A stretch of 64,000 nt of DNA from Candidatus Latescibacterota bacterium (lineage in GTDB: Bacteria; JAAXHH01), in assembly GCA_012270975.1 (NCBI GenBank), contig JAAXHH010000014.1, positions 1 through 64,000 of the forward strand, given 5' to 3'. Every line of letters starts with the position of its first letter. The first letter of the stretch is position 1. This document shows positions 26,438-35,052 of this stretch, piece after piece. A model generated the notes under the pieces. The model worked only from the letters and a program-made list of their open reading frames with translations. It searched no databases and had not been told where the DNA came from. The translations under genes were made by a program, and so were the position numbers.

Positions 26438-27157
26438 TTACTCATCCACCGTGACTTCATCTCCAGTGTCTTCTTCAACTGTTTCTACTGCCGCGGTGTC
26501 CTCCACCGCGGTGTCCGAATCCACAGCAGTCTCTTCCATGTCGGATCCCTCCGCCACGGGCCTGACTTCATACCGCAGGATGGTAACGTAGTCGTCGGGG
26601 TTTCCCCTGAAGAACATGCCCGGCCCTTTCAGGTATTCTTCCTCGTGCGCGCCGACGAACGCATACCCGCTCTCGTTTATATAGTCTCTAAGTCCTTCCA
26701 GGACTGGGCGCTCCTCGTCGTATGGACCAATATAGAGCAGTTCCGCGACTTCACCGTATGCCCAGGTCGTGAGCGATATCGTCATACCGGGTACGGCGGT
26801 GTGTTCCGGGAGCGCAGTGACGGTATCCGGAACCGGAAGGCCGTAAATGCCGATCCACTCCTCCATCGGCATGTCCGGCGACACGGGCCATCGAGCCCTG
26901 GGCGCCGGAAGAGGCCAGGTCGGCACGCCATCGATGTTGTAGTAAAGACCGTACAACGTTTCGAAAACCTCTCCCGCTACGACGTTGGGATCGCCTTTCG
27001 CCTCGACCACGATCATCTTCTGAGGCGGCCGGGTCGAAATCGCCGGTTCTTTCAGATGCTCATACGCCGTCAGGTCCGGCCCCTGCATGGCGAAGTACGC
27101 GAGCAACACAGCCGCTGCCAGGATCAGGACCACTACACCTAGGATGATCTTCTTCAT
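26438..27157 (-). CDS. Membrane-anchored GyrI-like (small-molecule-binding) domain protein
   Basis: The first 24 residues (MKKIILGVVVLILAAAVLLA) form a signal anchor. The rest resembles the GyrI/SOUL-like fold: VVAGEVFETLYGLYYN, MPMEEWIGIYGLPVPDTVTA and AELLYIGPYDEERPVLEGLR. The domain usually binds small molecules, so a periplasmic sensor or binding function is likely (inference). The final 35 residues are an acidic Ser/Thr/Val-rich tail (EETAVDSDTAVEDTAAVETV). GAGG precedes the ATG. Confidence 0.75.
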   Translation of the reverse strand: MKKIILGVVVLILAAAVLLAYFAMQGPDLTAYEHLKEPAISTRPPQKMIVVEAKGDPNVVAGEVFETLYGLYYNIDGVPTWPLPAPRARWPVSPDMPMEEWIGIYGLPVPDTVTALPEHTAVPGMTISLTTWAYGEVAELLYIGPYDEERPVLEGLRDYINESGYAFVGAHEEEYLKGPGMFFRGNPDDYVTILRYEVRPVAEGSDMEETAVDSDTAVEDTAAVETVEEDTGDEVTVDE

Positions 27158-27180
27158 GGGTACCTCGACGGATGGACCGC

Positions 27181-27258
27181 GGCCATGGCAGTTGCTCCGA
27201 GCCGCTGCGGTTGCACCTCGCCCATGGCAAATGCTCTGCGGCCGCTGCAGTGGAGCCG
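27181..27258. repeat. About 39-nt imperfect tandem repeat next to the dinB stop
   Basis: Units ggccatggcagttgctccga... (27181) and gcccatggcaaatgctctgc... (27220) are repeated with a 39-base period. The second copy ends three bases before the dinB stop codon. Confidence 0.7.
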
Positions 27259-27260
27259 GT

Positions 27261-28436
27261 CTACGGTTTCAGCGATGTTGTCGTTGCGCCGTGACGAATG
27301 GCATGGCGGCCATACCGGTTTCGTATATCGTCGATCGCGCGCAGCAGCCGCCCCGATGTCTCCTCGGAGCTTTGGAACAGGTCGGTCTGAATCGGTTCGT
27401 CCGGCCGGACCAGGTTGCCGGCGGCCACACCCAGCAGCCGAATGCCCGTCCGCCCGTCCCAGACCCCGTCGAACAGATTCCGGGCCGCCTCGCCGATCAC
27501 GAAGTCGTTGTCCGTCGGCGCCACGGCCGTCTGCCGTGTCAATGTCTTGAAGTCGCCGAACCGGACCTTGATGCGGACTGTCCTGCCAAGCAGTCCGTCT
27601 CGTCTGAGCCGTCGGCCCACGCGGTCGCTCTGGTCAACAAGGAAGCGGTGACACGCTTCCCGCTCGACCAGATCCGTGCCGAAGGTATTCTCGTGACTCA
27701 CCGACTTCGCTGCATGGCCGGTGACCACGGGCCGGTCGTCCCGGCCCCTGGACAGGTTGAAGAAATGCAATCCTGCCGCGTTGCCGAGCAGACGCTGCAG
27801 GTCATCGGAAGATCGCTTCTGCACGTCGCCTATCGTCTTGAGGCCGAGCCGTGCCAGGCGCCCCTGCATGTCCCTGCCCGCTCCCCAGAGAAACGACACG
27901 GGCAGTGGCGCCAGGAATTTCGTCACGCTATCCCGGGGGACGATCACCAGTCCGTCCGGCTTATCCAGGTCGGAGGCCACCTTGGCCACGTACTTGCACG
28001 GCGCCATCCCGACGGAGATGGTCAGTTGTGTTTCCCTGAGTACGTCCGCTTTGATGGACCGGGCTATCGCCTCGCCGTCGCCGAACAGTCGCGCCGACCC
28101 GGTAACGTCCAGGAACGCTTCGTCCAGCGACAGGGGCTCGACAAGCGGCGTGTACCGGTGGAACACTTCCTGGACCTGACGGGAAACCTTGCCGTAGACG
28201 TCCGATCTGACCGGCAGAAAGATCCCCTGGGGGCACAGCTTTCTGGCGGTCGTTCCCGGCATCGCGGAATGTACGCCGAATCTGCGCGCCTCGTACGAAC
28301 AGGTGGACACCACCGAACGCGGGCCGTCGCCTCCCACTATGACGGGCTTGCCGCGTAACTCGGGACGGTCGCGTTGCTCGATGGCCGCGAAGAAGGCGTC
28401 CATGTCCGCGTGGAGGATAGTGCGGGTTTGGTTCAC
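27261..28436 (-). CDS. dinB: DNA polymerase IV (Y-family)
   Basis: Error-prone translesion polymerase. HADMDAFFAAIEQRDRPEL at the N-terminus carries the first catalytic Asp, VVSTCSYEARRFGV follows, and SLDEAFLDVTGS holds the other catalytic Asp/Glu. The thumb (LWGAGRDMQGRLARLGLKTI, helix-hairpin-helix) and little finger domains follow to residue 391, within the normal range of 350-400. Neither polB nor alkA is adjacent, so the repair genes are dispersed. Confidence 0.95.
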   Translation of the reverse strand: MNQTRTILHADMDAFFAAIEQRDRPELRGKPVIVGGDGPRSVVSTCSYEARRFGVHSAMPGTTARKLCPQGIFLPVRSDVYGKVSRQVQEVFHRYTPLVEPLSLDEAFLDVTGSARLFGDGEAIARSIKADVLRETQLTISVGMAPCKYVAKVASDLDKPDGLVIVPRDSVTKFLAPLPVSFLWGAGRDMQGRLARLGLKTIGDVQKRSSDDLQRLLGNAAGLHFFNLSRGRDDRPVVTGHAAKSVSHENTFGTDLVEREACHRFLVDQSDRVGRRLRRDGLLGRTVRIKVRFGDFKTLTRQTAVAPTDNDFVIGEAARNLFDGVWDGRTGIRLLGVAAGNLVRPDEPIQTDLFQSSEETSGRLLRAIDDIRNRYGRHAIRHGATTTSLKP

Positions 28437-28475
28437 GATGGGCCGGATTGGACTACATTCGACAATAAAATGGCG

Positions 28476-28503
28476 TTGCCGGATTGGTAGTCCTGATTAT
28501 ACT
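28476..28503 (+). promoter_or_regulatory. Promoter for the ankyrin gene at 28552
   Basis: TTGCCG (28476-28481) and TATACT (28498-28503) are 16 bases apart. The -10 is strong and the start codon is 49 bases downstream. Confidence 0.5.
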
Positions 28504-28551
28504 GTCTGACCGGGATTCTTACAAGCGCTTTGTGGTAATGCGGGAGGGAAA

Positions 28552-29163
28552 ATGCCAAACCATGACGACCTGAACCGGGTGCTGATCCGGGCCGTGGAGG
28601 ACGGTGATATCGATGGGGTGAGGGAGGCTGTCGGGAAGGGCGCCGATCCGGCGTGCATTACGCCTGCGCATATCCCGCCCCAACAAGAAACCGATGAACA
28701 CTATGAGATCATGCGGTATCTGTTCGCAAGCGGCACCGATGTCAACTTCGCCGGATTCGATGAGGGCATACTCATGACCTTCTCGGCCTACCGCGGACAA
28801 CTGCGTTACCTGCGCCTCTACCTGGAGGCCGGCGCCGACATCAATCTCGCCCAGCCCATGAACGGGGTCACGGGCCTGCACGTGGCCGTCCAGCACAATC
28901 TGCCGGAAATCGTACGTTTCTTTCTCGACCATGGCGCCAGGGTCGACCAGGCCTGCCACGACGACGCACCGACCCCGGATCCCGGCCACGTATACGGGGA
29001 AACTGCCCTGCATTTCGCCGCGGCCGGCGCCGACAGGGAGATCGTACAAATGCTCCTGGACGCCGGAGCGGACCGGTCAGCCAAGTCTTCCAGGGGCGAA
29101 TCTCCGCTGGACTACGCGATACGGAACAATCGGCCGGAAGAAGTGCTCCGGCTGCTCAGGTAG
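28552..29163 (+). CDS. Ankyrin-repeat protein (short)
   Basis: A 203-aa protein of about five ankyrin repeats: LIRAVEDGDIDGVREAVGKG, TFSAYRGQLRYLRLYLEAGA, GLHVAVQHNLPEIVRFFLDH and ALHFAAAGADREIVQMLLDA, with a final PLDYAIRNNRPEEVLRLL. GGGAGG lies directly before the ATG. It is the smallest ankyrin protein in the window and has no other domain, so it is likely a pure protein-binding module. Divergent from dinB. Confidence 0.9.
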   Translation: MPNHDDLNRVLIRAVEDGDIDGVREAVGKGADPACITPAHIPPQQETDEHYEIMRYLFASGTDVNFAGFDEGILMTFSAYRGQLRYLRLYLEAGADINLAQPMNGVTGLHVAVQHNLPEIVRFFLDHGARVDQACHDDAPTPDPGHVYGETALHFAAAGADREIVQMLLDAGADRSAKSSRGESPLDYAIRNNRPEEVLRLLR

Positions 29164-29216
29164 ATCGCGTTGCGTCGATCGCCGCAGGTTCGGCCGGCAG
29201 TTTCAGTCAGCACGTC

Positions 29217-29264
29217 CAGCCCGGCAGGTCCAGCCCCTTCGGTTCAGCCCGGCAGGTTCAGCCC
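29217..29264. repeat. 14-nt tandem repeat spanning the sfsA stop codon
   Basis: Units cagcccggcaggtc, cagccccttcggtt and cagcccggcaggtt plus a partial fourth (cagccc) run from 29217 to 29264. On the minus strand each unit carries a GGGCTG(A/G) motif, and the gene's own TGA (29258-29260) is part of one. Confidence 0.8.
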
Positions 29265-30307
29265 AATTGCCTGGCGGCAAGGCGGAGGGGCATGCGGAAG
29301 TCGAGCAGTGCCTGTTGAAAATCGGGCGTCGGCACAGGATCGTAACCGCACGTGAAGGTCCAGCCGTGGGCCTCGTCCCGCGCGTTCCCGTAGAGACCGG
29401 ACAGCAAGCCGGCCATGTCTTCGGAAACGTCGATCGAGGTCCGGACCGGATAGACCCTTCCAGCGCATCTTCCAGCTTTTTGGGAAAGGTCGTGTTCATA
29501 CCCCGTGAGTGAAACGCGGTAACCGGCTCCATCGCGCTCTACGATGAGCAGATGCCCCCGGTTTACGCACTCCCTCCGTATCGCATCCCAGGGTATTGCC
29601 ACTTCCGGGCACGCGATACGGTAGCGCAGATCTTCGGTCCATTCGATCGAAACCGCGTGGACGGGCAGCTTGTCCTCCGCGTCGAGGAAAGCCTGACTGA
29701 AGACGTAATCCGTGTGATAGTCCGGTAGAAAAACTCTCGCCGGTCCATGGTGGATGAGAAAAAGCAAGGCGCCTTTTTCTCCTGCTGCGCGCATTGCGGC
29801 GAGCGACTCCAGGTGCCTTCGTCCGCGTTCCGTGACCGCGTCGGGAAACATGGCTATGCCGTTTGCGGACAGGGTGCACGATTTCACTTCCAGGCAAAGA
29901 GCGCCCTCCGCGTCATTCAGCAGGAAGTCGAACCGGTTGCCGCCGACGGTTATTTCGGTCCCCGCAATCCCGTATTCACTCAACGCGGGGATCGCGCGGG
30001 ATTCGATCAGCCTGCGCGCGACCGTATTGTTCAGATGGGTGTGCAAAAAGACGACGCGTCCCTGGTATCGCACGGCCATCACCGTGTACCGCGTCTTCCG
30101 GGAAGCCTGAACGCCGTGATCCGCCAGGATCAGTTCAGCGCCCGGCAAAAGCAGCTCTCCCATCCTGCCGGGATTCGGCATGAACACTTTAGTTTCCCTG
30201 CCTTCGATGGCACAGTGAACGGCGAACCGGTTGGGGCGGGAACGGAACGTGCCCTCGACCAGGGGAAGGGTTGAGATCGGAGGGAAATACGAAGGCGTGT
30301 CTGGCAT
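29258..30307 (-). CDS. sfsA: SfsA-family nuclease/sugar-fermentation stimulation protein with C-terminal extension
   Basis: FRSRPNRFAV, MPNPGRMGELLLPGAEL and CLEVKSCTLSANGIAMFPDA are the SfsA OB-fold and endonuclease-like core, with the ExK of EVKSCTL and the following PDAVTERGRRHL. SfsA is a DNA/RNA-binding nuclease in characterised cases. Known SfsA proteins are about 230-240 aa; this one has about 110 further residues (from VSIEWTEDLRYRIACPEVAI) with no domain I recognise. Start: ATG 30307 preferred over TTG 30325. The stop lies inside a 14-nt tandem repeat. Confidence 0.85.
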   Translation of the reverse strand: MPDTPSYFPPISTLPLVEGTFRSRPNRFAVHCAIEGRETKVFMPNPGRMGELLLPGAELILADHGVQASRKTRYTVMAVRYQGRVVFLHTHLNNTVARRLIESRAIPALSEYGIAGTEITVGGNRFDFLLNDAEGALCLEVKSCTLSANGIAMFPDAVTERGRRHLESLAAMRAAGEKGALLFLIHHGPARVFLPDYHTDYVFSQAFLDAEDKLPVHAVSIEWTEDLRYRIACPEVAIPWDAIRRECVNRGHLLIVERDGAGYRVSLTGYEHDLSQKAGRCAGRVYPVRTSIDVSEDMAGLLSGLYGNARDEAHGWTFTCGYDPVPTPDFQQALLDFRMPLRLAARQLG

Positions 30308-30592
30308 CAGGCTTAACAACGACAAAGACGTGAGAGGAGTGCCGGTTCGAAAAAGCTAGGCGGACAACAGTCCTTGCAAACGATGGATTACAAGGTCTAC
30401 TTCACCAGGTTGCAGCGTACCGACGCCTGGATCGGGTGTCGCCAGACCAACGTACTCGGGACGCGGCAGGCGGACAAGCGCAATCTCCGGCACTGTTTTT
30501 CTTTGCCAGCGTGGTTGTCGGCAGGTAATTTTCCATGTACTCGGACTTGGTGATGGGTATGCGATAGTCTGGCGGGGAGGAAAGCGACTGCG

Positions 30593-31747
30593 GTGGCCGA
30601 ACATGACGCTGGAACCACAATCCGTTTAGGGTATCGCAGCGGGATAAACGTTACGCGTGATGGCGAAGACCGATGGACGCTCCGACAGGTCGACCGGCAT
30701 GGCGAGGAGTTCTGCCGGGTCGACCTGGTAAAGAAACGAATGCGCGTGGGGCGCTCCAGGATACCGACTGGCGGGGTCTCCGGTCTATACACGCCTCCCA
30801 TACACCGGGCGAAGGGATACGCCAGCTGCCTGATGGAGGCGTCCCACGATTTCCTGCGGCGCCAGGGCTGCTCCATCGTCTTGCTGAATGCCATACCCGG
30901 CTTCTACCACCGCTATGGTTACGACGTTGTGTTTCCGGTTTACCGCCTCTTCGTCAGGACGGAAAGGCTGTTGCAAGCCCGGCGGCTTCTTAACGTGCGG
31001 CGGGCTCGTAAAAGGGACGAGCCGGCGCTGGTAAAACTGTATAACCAGTGTAACCGATATCGCACAGGAACCCTGGTCCGTAATGCCGACTGGCGCTTCA
31101 CACGCCTGGTGGACTATGGAAGGCCGCCAGGGAAGCTGCTGGTAGTGGAGGATAAGCGGCAGTGGGTTGCGGGGTACGCCCTTTGTCGCACGCGGCGCGA
31201 TTGCTATTTCGTCCAGGAATTGACCGCCCGCTCGTCGAGCGCCTTCGAGTCGCTGGCCGGCGCCGTAGGTACGCGGGCCCGACGGGCGGGTTTTGACCGG
31301 GTCCATTTCAAACTGCCGGTCGATCATCCTTTTGCCGAATTCTGCAATCGCCTCGGAAGCGAGTGGGAGATTCAATATCACGTAAACGCTGAGGGTATGG
31401 GGCGCATACTCGATCTTCCACGCTTTCTGGCAGCGCTTCGTCCGGAATTCGAATACCGGCTGGGTAAATCGGGATGGTCGAAAAAAACCTGTTTGTGGTT
31501 TGAAACCGAATTAGGGGCGGCTGGGTTGAAGATCGTGGGCAATACGGCCCGTTGCATCCCAAATCGCGAAGCGGACTCGCACAAGATCGCCCTCTCCCAG
31601 ACCGCCCTGCTGCAGCTCGCACTGGGCTATCGCACAGTTTCGGATGCAGCAATTGAAAAGGGGGTTCGCATACCGTGCACGGCGCGGCCGTTTCTGGAGG
31701 TGCTTTTCCCGCCGTCTCCTGCGATGATGCCCATGGTTGCCGAATGA
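30593..31747 (+). CDS. Eis-like GNAT family N-acetyltransferase with sterol-carrier-like C-terminus
   Basis: GVSGLYTPPIHRAKGYASCL is the acetyl-CoA-binding motif (R/QxxGxG/A variant), followed by IVLLNAIPGFYHRYGYDVVF, typical of the first GNAT domain in Eis-type proteins. The second domain and a C-terminal SCP2-like part (ALSQTALLQLALGYRTVSDA) complete a 384-aa protein. Eis-type enzymes acetylate amines such as aminoglycosides. The start is GTG 30593; GGAGG lies about 13 bases upstream, farther than usual. The 285 bases between this gene and sfsA hold nothing I can name. Confidence 0.8.
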   Translation: MAEHDAGTTIRLGYRSGINVTRDGEDRWTLRQVDRHGEEFCRVDLVKKRMRVGRSRIPTGGVSGLYTPPIHRAKGYASCLMEASHDFLRRQGCSIVLLNAIPGFYHRYGYDVVFPVYRLFVRTERLLQARRLLNVRRARKRDEPALVKLYNQCNRYRTGTLVRNADWRFTRLVDYGRPPGKLLVVEDKRQWVAGYALCRTRRDCYFVQELTARSSSAFESLAGAVGTRARRAGFDRVHFKLPVDHPFAEFCNRLGSEWEIQYHVNAEGMGRILDLPRFLAALRPEFEYRLGKSGWSKKTCLWFETELGAAGLKIVGNTARCIPNREADSHKIALSQTALLQLALGYRTVSDAAIEKGVRIPCTARPFLEVLFPPSPAMMPMVAE

Positions 31748-31809
31748 AGCGTGCACGCTGTTGTTTGCACATTCAATCCATTGCACACTTACTACAGAGG
31801 AAAATCATA

Positions 31810-32211
31810 TTGGGCAAAACCATCCTGGCCGTACTGGTGGGTCTCGCAGCCGGAAGCGCCGTCAACATGGGGCTGATTCTGCTGAGCCCCATGGTCATCC
31901 CGCCGCCCCCCGGCGTCGACGTGACCGATATGGAGTCCCTGGCGGCATCCATGCACCTGTTCCAGTTCAGGCATTTTGTTTTTCCCTTTCTGGCCCACGC
32001 GTGCGGCACCCTGGTGGCTACGTACCTGGCGGTGATGATCGCGTCCGGGTACCGATTGAAAATATCCATGCTGATTGGATCGTTGTTTCTCCTGGGCGGC
32101 ATCTCCAATGCCATATTGCTCCCTGCGCCTGGCTGGTATGTCGTGGTGGATCTGGTCGGCGCCTATTTACCCATGGCCTGGATAGGAGGCCGCCTGACTG
32201 GCAAGGAATAA
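31810..32211 (+). CDS. Small four-helix membrane protein, function unknown
   Basis: Starting from TTG 31810 (MGKTILAVLVGLAAGSAVNM), with AGAGG upstream, the protein is 133 aa with four hydrophobic helices: the N-terminal one, then HFVFPFLAHACGTLVATYLA, ISMLIGSLFLLGGISNAILL and WYVVVDLVGAYLPMAWIGGR. The track ORF begins earlier, inside the GNAT gene. I do not recognise the family with certainty; it resembles small integral membrane proteins of unknown function. Upstream of the next ankyrin gene by 28 bases. Confidence 0.7.
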   Translation: MGKTILAVLVGLAAGSAVNMGLILLSPMVIPPPPGVDVTDMESLAASMHLFQFRHFVFPFLAHACGTLVATYLAVMIASGYRLKISMLIGSLFLLGGISNAILLPAPGWYVVVDLVGAYLPMAWIGGRLTGKE

Positions 32212-32239
32212 GACGCACGATCCCGGATGGTAGATCAGC

Positions 32240-33151
32240 ATGGTTCCGTATACAGATGAAACCTTCTTAGCCGTGTTTATGAAAGGCGATCTTGTAGCTG
32301 CCCGGGCCTTTATCGATGCCCATCCATCCATTGGCCGTTATGCTGGCTATAAGGCCCATCCGTTGCTCAGGGAGTTCGTCGCACGCAACTGCGGCCACTG
32401 CTACAAGGCGTCTCACCGGGCCATAGCCGATCTGTTGATCCCCGATCGAGTACGTTCTTTCCGGGATGCCGTGATTGCGGACCGGATCGAAGACGTTCGC
32501 GCTCAATTGGCGGTAGATCCACAACTGGTTCGCGCCGAATTCACCGGTGACCGCGGGATCGCCCAGGCGATTCATCACTGGCGTTCCACCCCGGTCGCCA
32601 TGCTCCTGCTGGACCGGGGAGCCGACGTGGACGCCCTGACCACCGTGGGCTGCGCGGGTGAAACCCCGCTCATGATGCAGCTGCGGTTCGGTACGCTGGA
32701 AGGCGTGCGTTTTCTTCTGAAGCGGGGAGCAAACCCAAACCTCGGCGGGCTTAAGCATACCCCGAGCGCATCGATGGCGGAGGGGCTCAAGCTGTTGCTT
32801 CAGCATCGTTGGAACATCGACGAGCAAGTGGGTGGCCGCACCCTGCTCCACCATGACGCCAATCACGGCCACGGCGGGAGGATCCGTCTGCTTCTGGACC
32901 TTGGTGCCGACCCCAACATTCGGGATGCCGAGGGGCGGACCGCCTTGCACCTGATCGGGGCGAGGGGCGCCGGTTCCGAGGCGATCCGGGCCCTGGTCGC
33001 AGCCGGCGCCGATTTGAACGCCCGCGATCATGAGGGCAGAACGGCTTTGGACCATGCGGAGTCGGCATCACGCAATACGGCTGCCCGTATATTGGTGGAG
33101 TTAGGCGCGAAAGGAATTGAACCCGTGGGCAGCGAATCCGATCATGGTTAA
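32240..33151 (+). CDS. Ankyrin-repeat protein
   Basis: 303 aa. The N-terminal 90 residues (ETFLAVFMKGDLVAARAFID ... SFRDAVIADRIEDVRAQLAV) are degenerate repeats, with DPQLVRAE. Then typical ones follow: VAMLLLDRGADVDALTTVGC, GVRFLLKRGANPNLGGLKHT, LLHHDANHGHGGRIRLLLDL, ALHLIGARGAGSEAIRALVA and ALDHAESASRNTAARILVEL. No enzymatic motif. The stop overlaps the preferred start of the next ankyrin gene by eight bases, so the two are probably co-translated. Confidence 0.9.
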   Translation: MVPYTDETFLAVFMKGDLVAARAFIDAHPSIGRYAGYKAHPLLREFVARNCGHCYKASHRAIADLLIPDRVRSFRDAVIADRIEDVRAQLAVDPQLVRAEFTGDRGIAQAIHHWRSTPVAMLLLDRGADVDALTTVGCAGETPLMMQLRFGTLEGVRFLLKRGANPNLGGLKHTPSASMAEGLKLLLQHRWNIDEQVGGRTLLHHDANHGHGGRIRLLLDLGADPNIRDAEGRTALHLIGARGAGSEAIRALVAAGADLNARDHEGRTALDHAESASRNTAARILVELGAKGIEPVGSESDHG

Positions 33152-34856
33152 GGCTGATCAGCATAATCTCGATCAGACCATCGGCGGCCGGTATCCCGAT
33201 CGCGCCGCGCGCATGGCCTTTCCCGGTAAGTTCCTTGGACGAGTGCATCTCAACGCGTGCCGGACCGGGTTCATGATCTGCCCGGGTCTGGGTCCGGAAT
33301 ACGGCCGGCCTTGTTATGACGACCGTTGGGGAGACGAGTCCGATTGGATCGACGGCGGGGCCGCCTGGACCCTGTTCAGGGCCAGCGTGGCAGGCGATTT
33401 GAGATCCATCACGTCGCTACTCGATGACGATCCGCGTCTCGTGAATGCCCTGCACTGGTACGCCCAGCCGGTACACATGGCTGCCAGGCATGGCCACACG
33501 GAGGTGACGGGATATTTACTCGAGCGTGGTGCCGACCCGGGACTGAACATCTTCGGTTCGACCTGGAAGAATCTCCTTGAAGAAGCGCAAACGCGTGGTT
33601 TTGACGACGTTGCGGAAGTCATTGCACATGAAATGGGGGCGCGGTTCGGTTACGATCCCGCGTTCGGGGAGTTCGCCGCGCTGGTAAAAAGCGGCAGTGT
33701 CGACAGTGTTAAGACGGCCCTGAGAGAACGGCCCGAACTCGCTGACCGGTCCGACGAAGACGGAAACAACGGTCTCCACCTGGGTGTGCTGAACGGCCGG
33801 AAAGAAATGGTCGAACTGTTTCTTGATCGCGGCATACCCCTTGATTCACGGCGGGCCGACGGCAAGACTCCGCTGACGCTGTCGTTCGACACGGGTTTCG
33901 GACACGCACCGCCGGACCCGCAACTGGGCCTCCCGGAGTACCTCCTCGAGCGTGGAGCGAATTACGCTGTCACGGCGGCTAGCTATCTCGGTGACATTGA
34001 GCGGATACGGCAAGTTCTTGCCGAGGATCCCGGTAGTACAGGCCGCGACGCCGCTTTAAAGAGTCCGCTGGGCTACGCCGCCCGTGCCGGTCACGAAGAA
34101 ATCACCGCACTGCTTCTCGAAGCGGGAACGGACAGTCATGCCGTGGACCAGGCGCTATTCGAAGCCGTCTGGTATAAGCATAGGGATGTCGCCGCCCTGT
34201 TACTCGAGCACGGCGCCAACCCGAACGTCGAACTGGATTCCTGTGGATGCGCCGCTGGCACCGACGATCCTGCCATCAGAGCGATGCTGGTTCGTCACGG
34301 TGCCGTGTACCCGCCGTCCTGGAGTTTAGCGGAAGATGAACTCCGGGAACTGGTGGTCAGCAAGGCGACGCGAGTCCGCGATCCGTATCTCGTTGCGGAA
34401 GTGCTTGAAACAGGGGATGGACGACTGATCGATACGCTTCTGGCAGATCATCCCGACGCGCTTCGCCGCCTGGAAGAACTGCAGTATCTGCCGGGGTGGG
34501 GCGACGACGGTGTGATCACGCGAAAGCTCGTTGCCGCCGGCTTGGATCCGAACCGCCGTACATTCGAGGGGCAGACGTATCTACATATCTGTGCCAGGCA
34601 CGGTTGGGAGGCCAACGCCCGGTCCCTGATCGAACACGGCGCACTGGTCAACGCGCTGGACGAGAAAGACGGCCAGACTCCCCTGGCGGTCGCGGTGAAA
34701 AACGGCAGAATCGAGATGGTCCGCCTGTTGCTGAAACACGGCGCCGCCCCCGACCTGGTCGACTGGCCGTGGACCCGGCCGCTGGTGATTGCGGAGGAAA
34801 CCGGCAACACGGCCATAGCCGAGGTGATTCGACGGCACGGTCGCAAACAACCTTGA
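33144..34856 (+). CDS. Large ankyrin-repeat protein
   Basis: About 570 aa. After a 70-residue N-terminal region with CRTGFMICPGLGPEYGRPCYD, ankyrin repeats run to the end: PVHMAARHGHTEVTGYLLER, GLHLGVLNGRKEMVELFLDR, PLGYAARAGHEEITALLLEA, YLHICARHGWEANARSLIEH, PLAVAVKNGRIEMVRLLLKH. The start is not certain: ATG 33144 overlaps the previous stop (ATGGTTAA) and suggests coupling; the track start 33117 and ATG 33213 are alternatives, none with a strong ribosome site. The N-terminal region may be a separate domain. Confidence 0.88.
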   Translation: MVKADQHNLDQTIGGRYPDRAARMAFPGKFLGRVHLNACRTGFMICPGLGPEYGRPCYDDRWGDESDWIDGGAAWTLFRASVAGDLRSITSLLDDDPRLVNALHWYAQPVHMAARHGHTEVTGYLLERGADPGLNIFGSTWKNLLEEAQTRGFDDVAEVIAHEMGARFGYDPAFGEFAALVKSGSVDSVKTALRERPELADRSDEDGNNGLHLGVLNGRKEMVELFLDRGIPLDSRRADGKTPLTLSFDTGFGHAPPDPQLGLPEYLLERGANYAVTAASYLGDIERIRQVLAEDPGSTGRDAALKSPLGYAARAGHEEITALLLEAGTDSHAVDQALFEAVWYKHRDVAALLLEHGANPNVELDSCGCAAGTDDPAIRAMLVRHGAVYPPSWSLAEDELRELVVSKATRVRDPYLVAEVLETGDGRLIDTLLADHPDALRRLEELQYLPGWGDDGVITRKLVAAGLDPNRRTFEGQTYLHICARHGWEANARSLIEHGALVNALDEKDGQTPLAVAVKNGRIEMVRLLLKHGAAPDLVDWPWTRPLVIAEETGNTAIAEVIRRHGRKQP

Positions 34857-34890
34857 ATCGCATTCGTCAGCCGCCAACATCCAAATATCC

Positions 34891-34919
34891 TTGACCACCG
34901 GCTCCGCATGTTTTACCCT
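34891..34919 (+). promoter_or_regulatory. Possible promoter for the ankyrin gene at 35053
   Basis: TTGACC (34891-34896) and TACCCT (34914-34919) are 17 bases apart. The leader to the ATG at 35053 is about 125 bases. Confidence 0.4.
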
Positions 34920-35052
34920 GAGTTCGATGCGGGACAGGCCGCCTCCGGTCCGTGGACAGGGTAGAAGCCCACCTGTTGGTCAGTCATCATATCGCTGCAC
35001 TTCCTTTGGCCCGAAAATACGGACACCGGGCAGCCAGTCAAGGAGGTCAGCC

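Noticed and set aside
30356-30604. 82-aa minus-strand ORF upstream of sfsA whose end (EIALVRLPRPEYVGLATPDP) looks coding-like
   Set aside because: No start with a ribosome site and no recognised family; it may be a gene remnant but I cannot support it.
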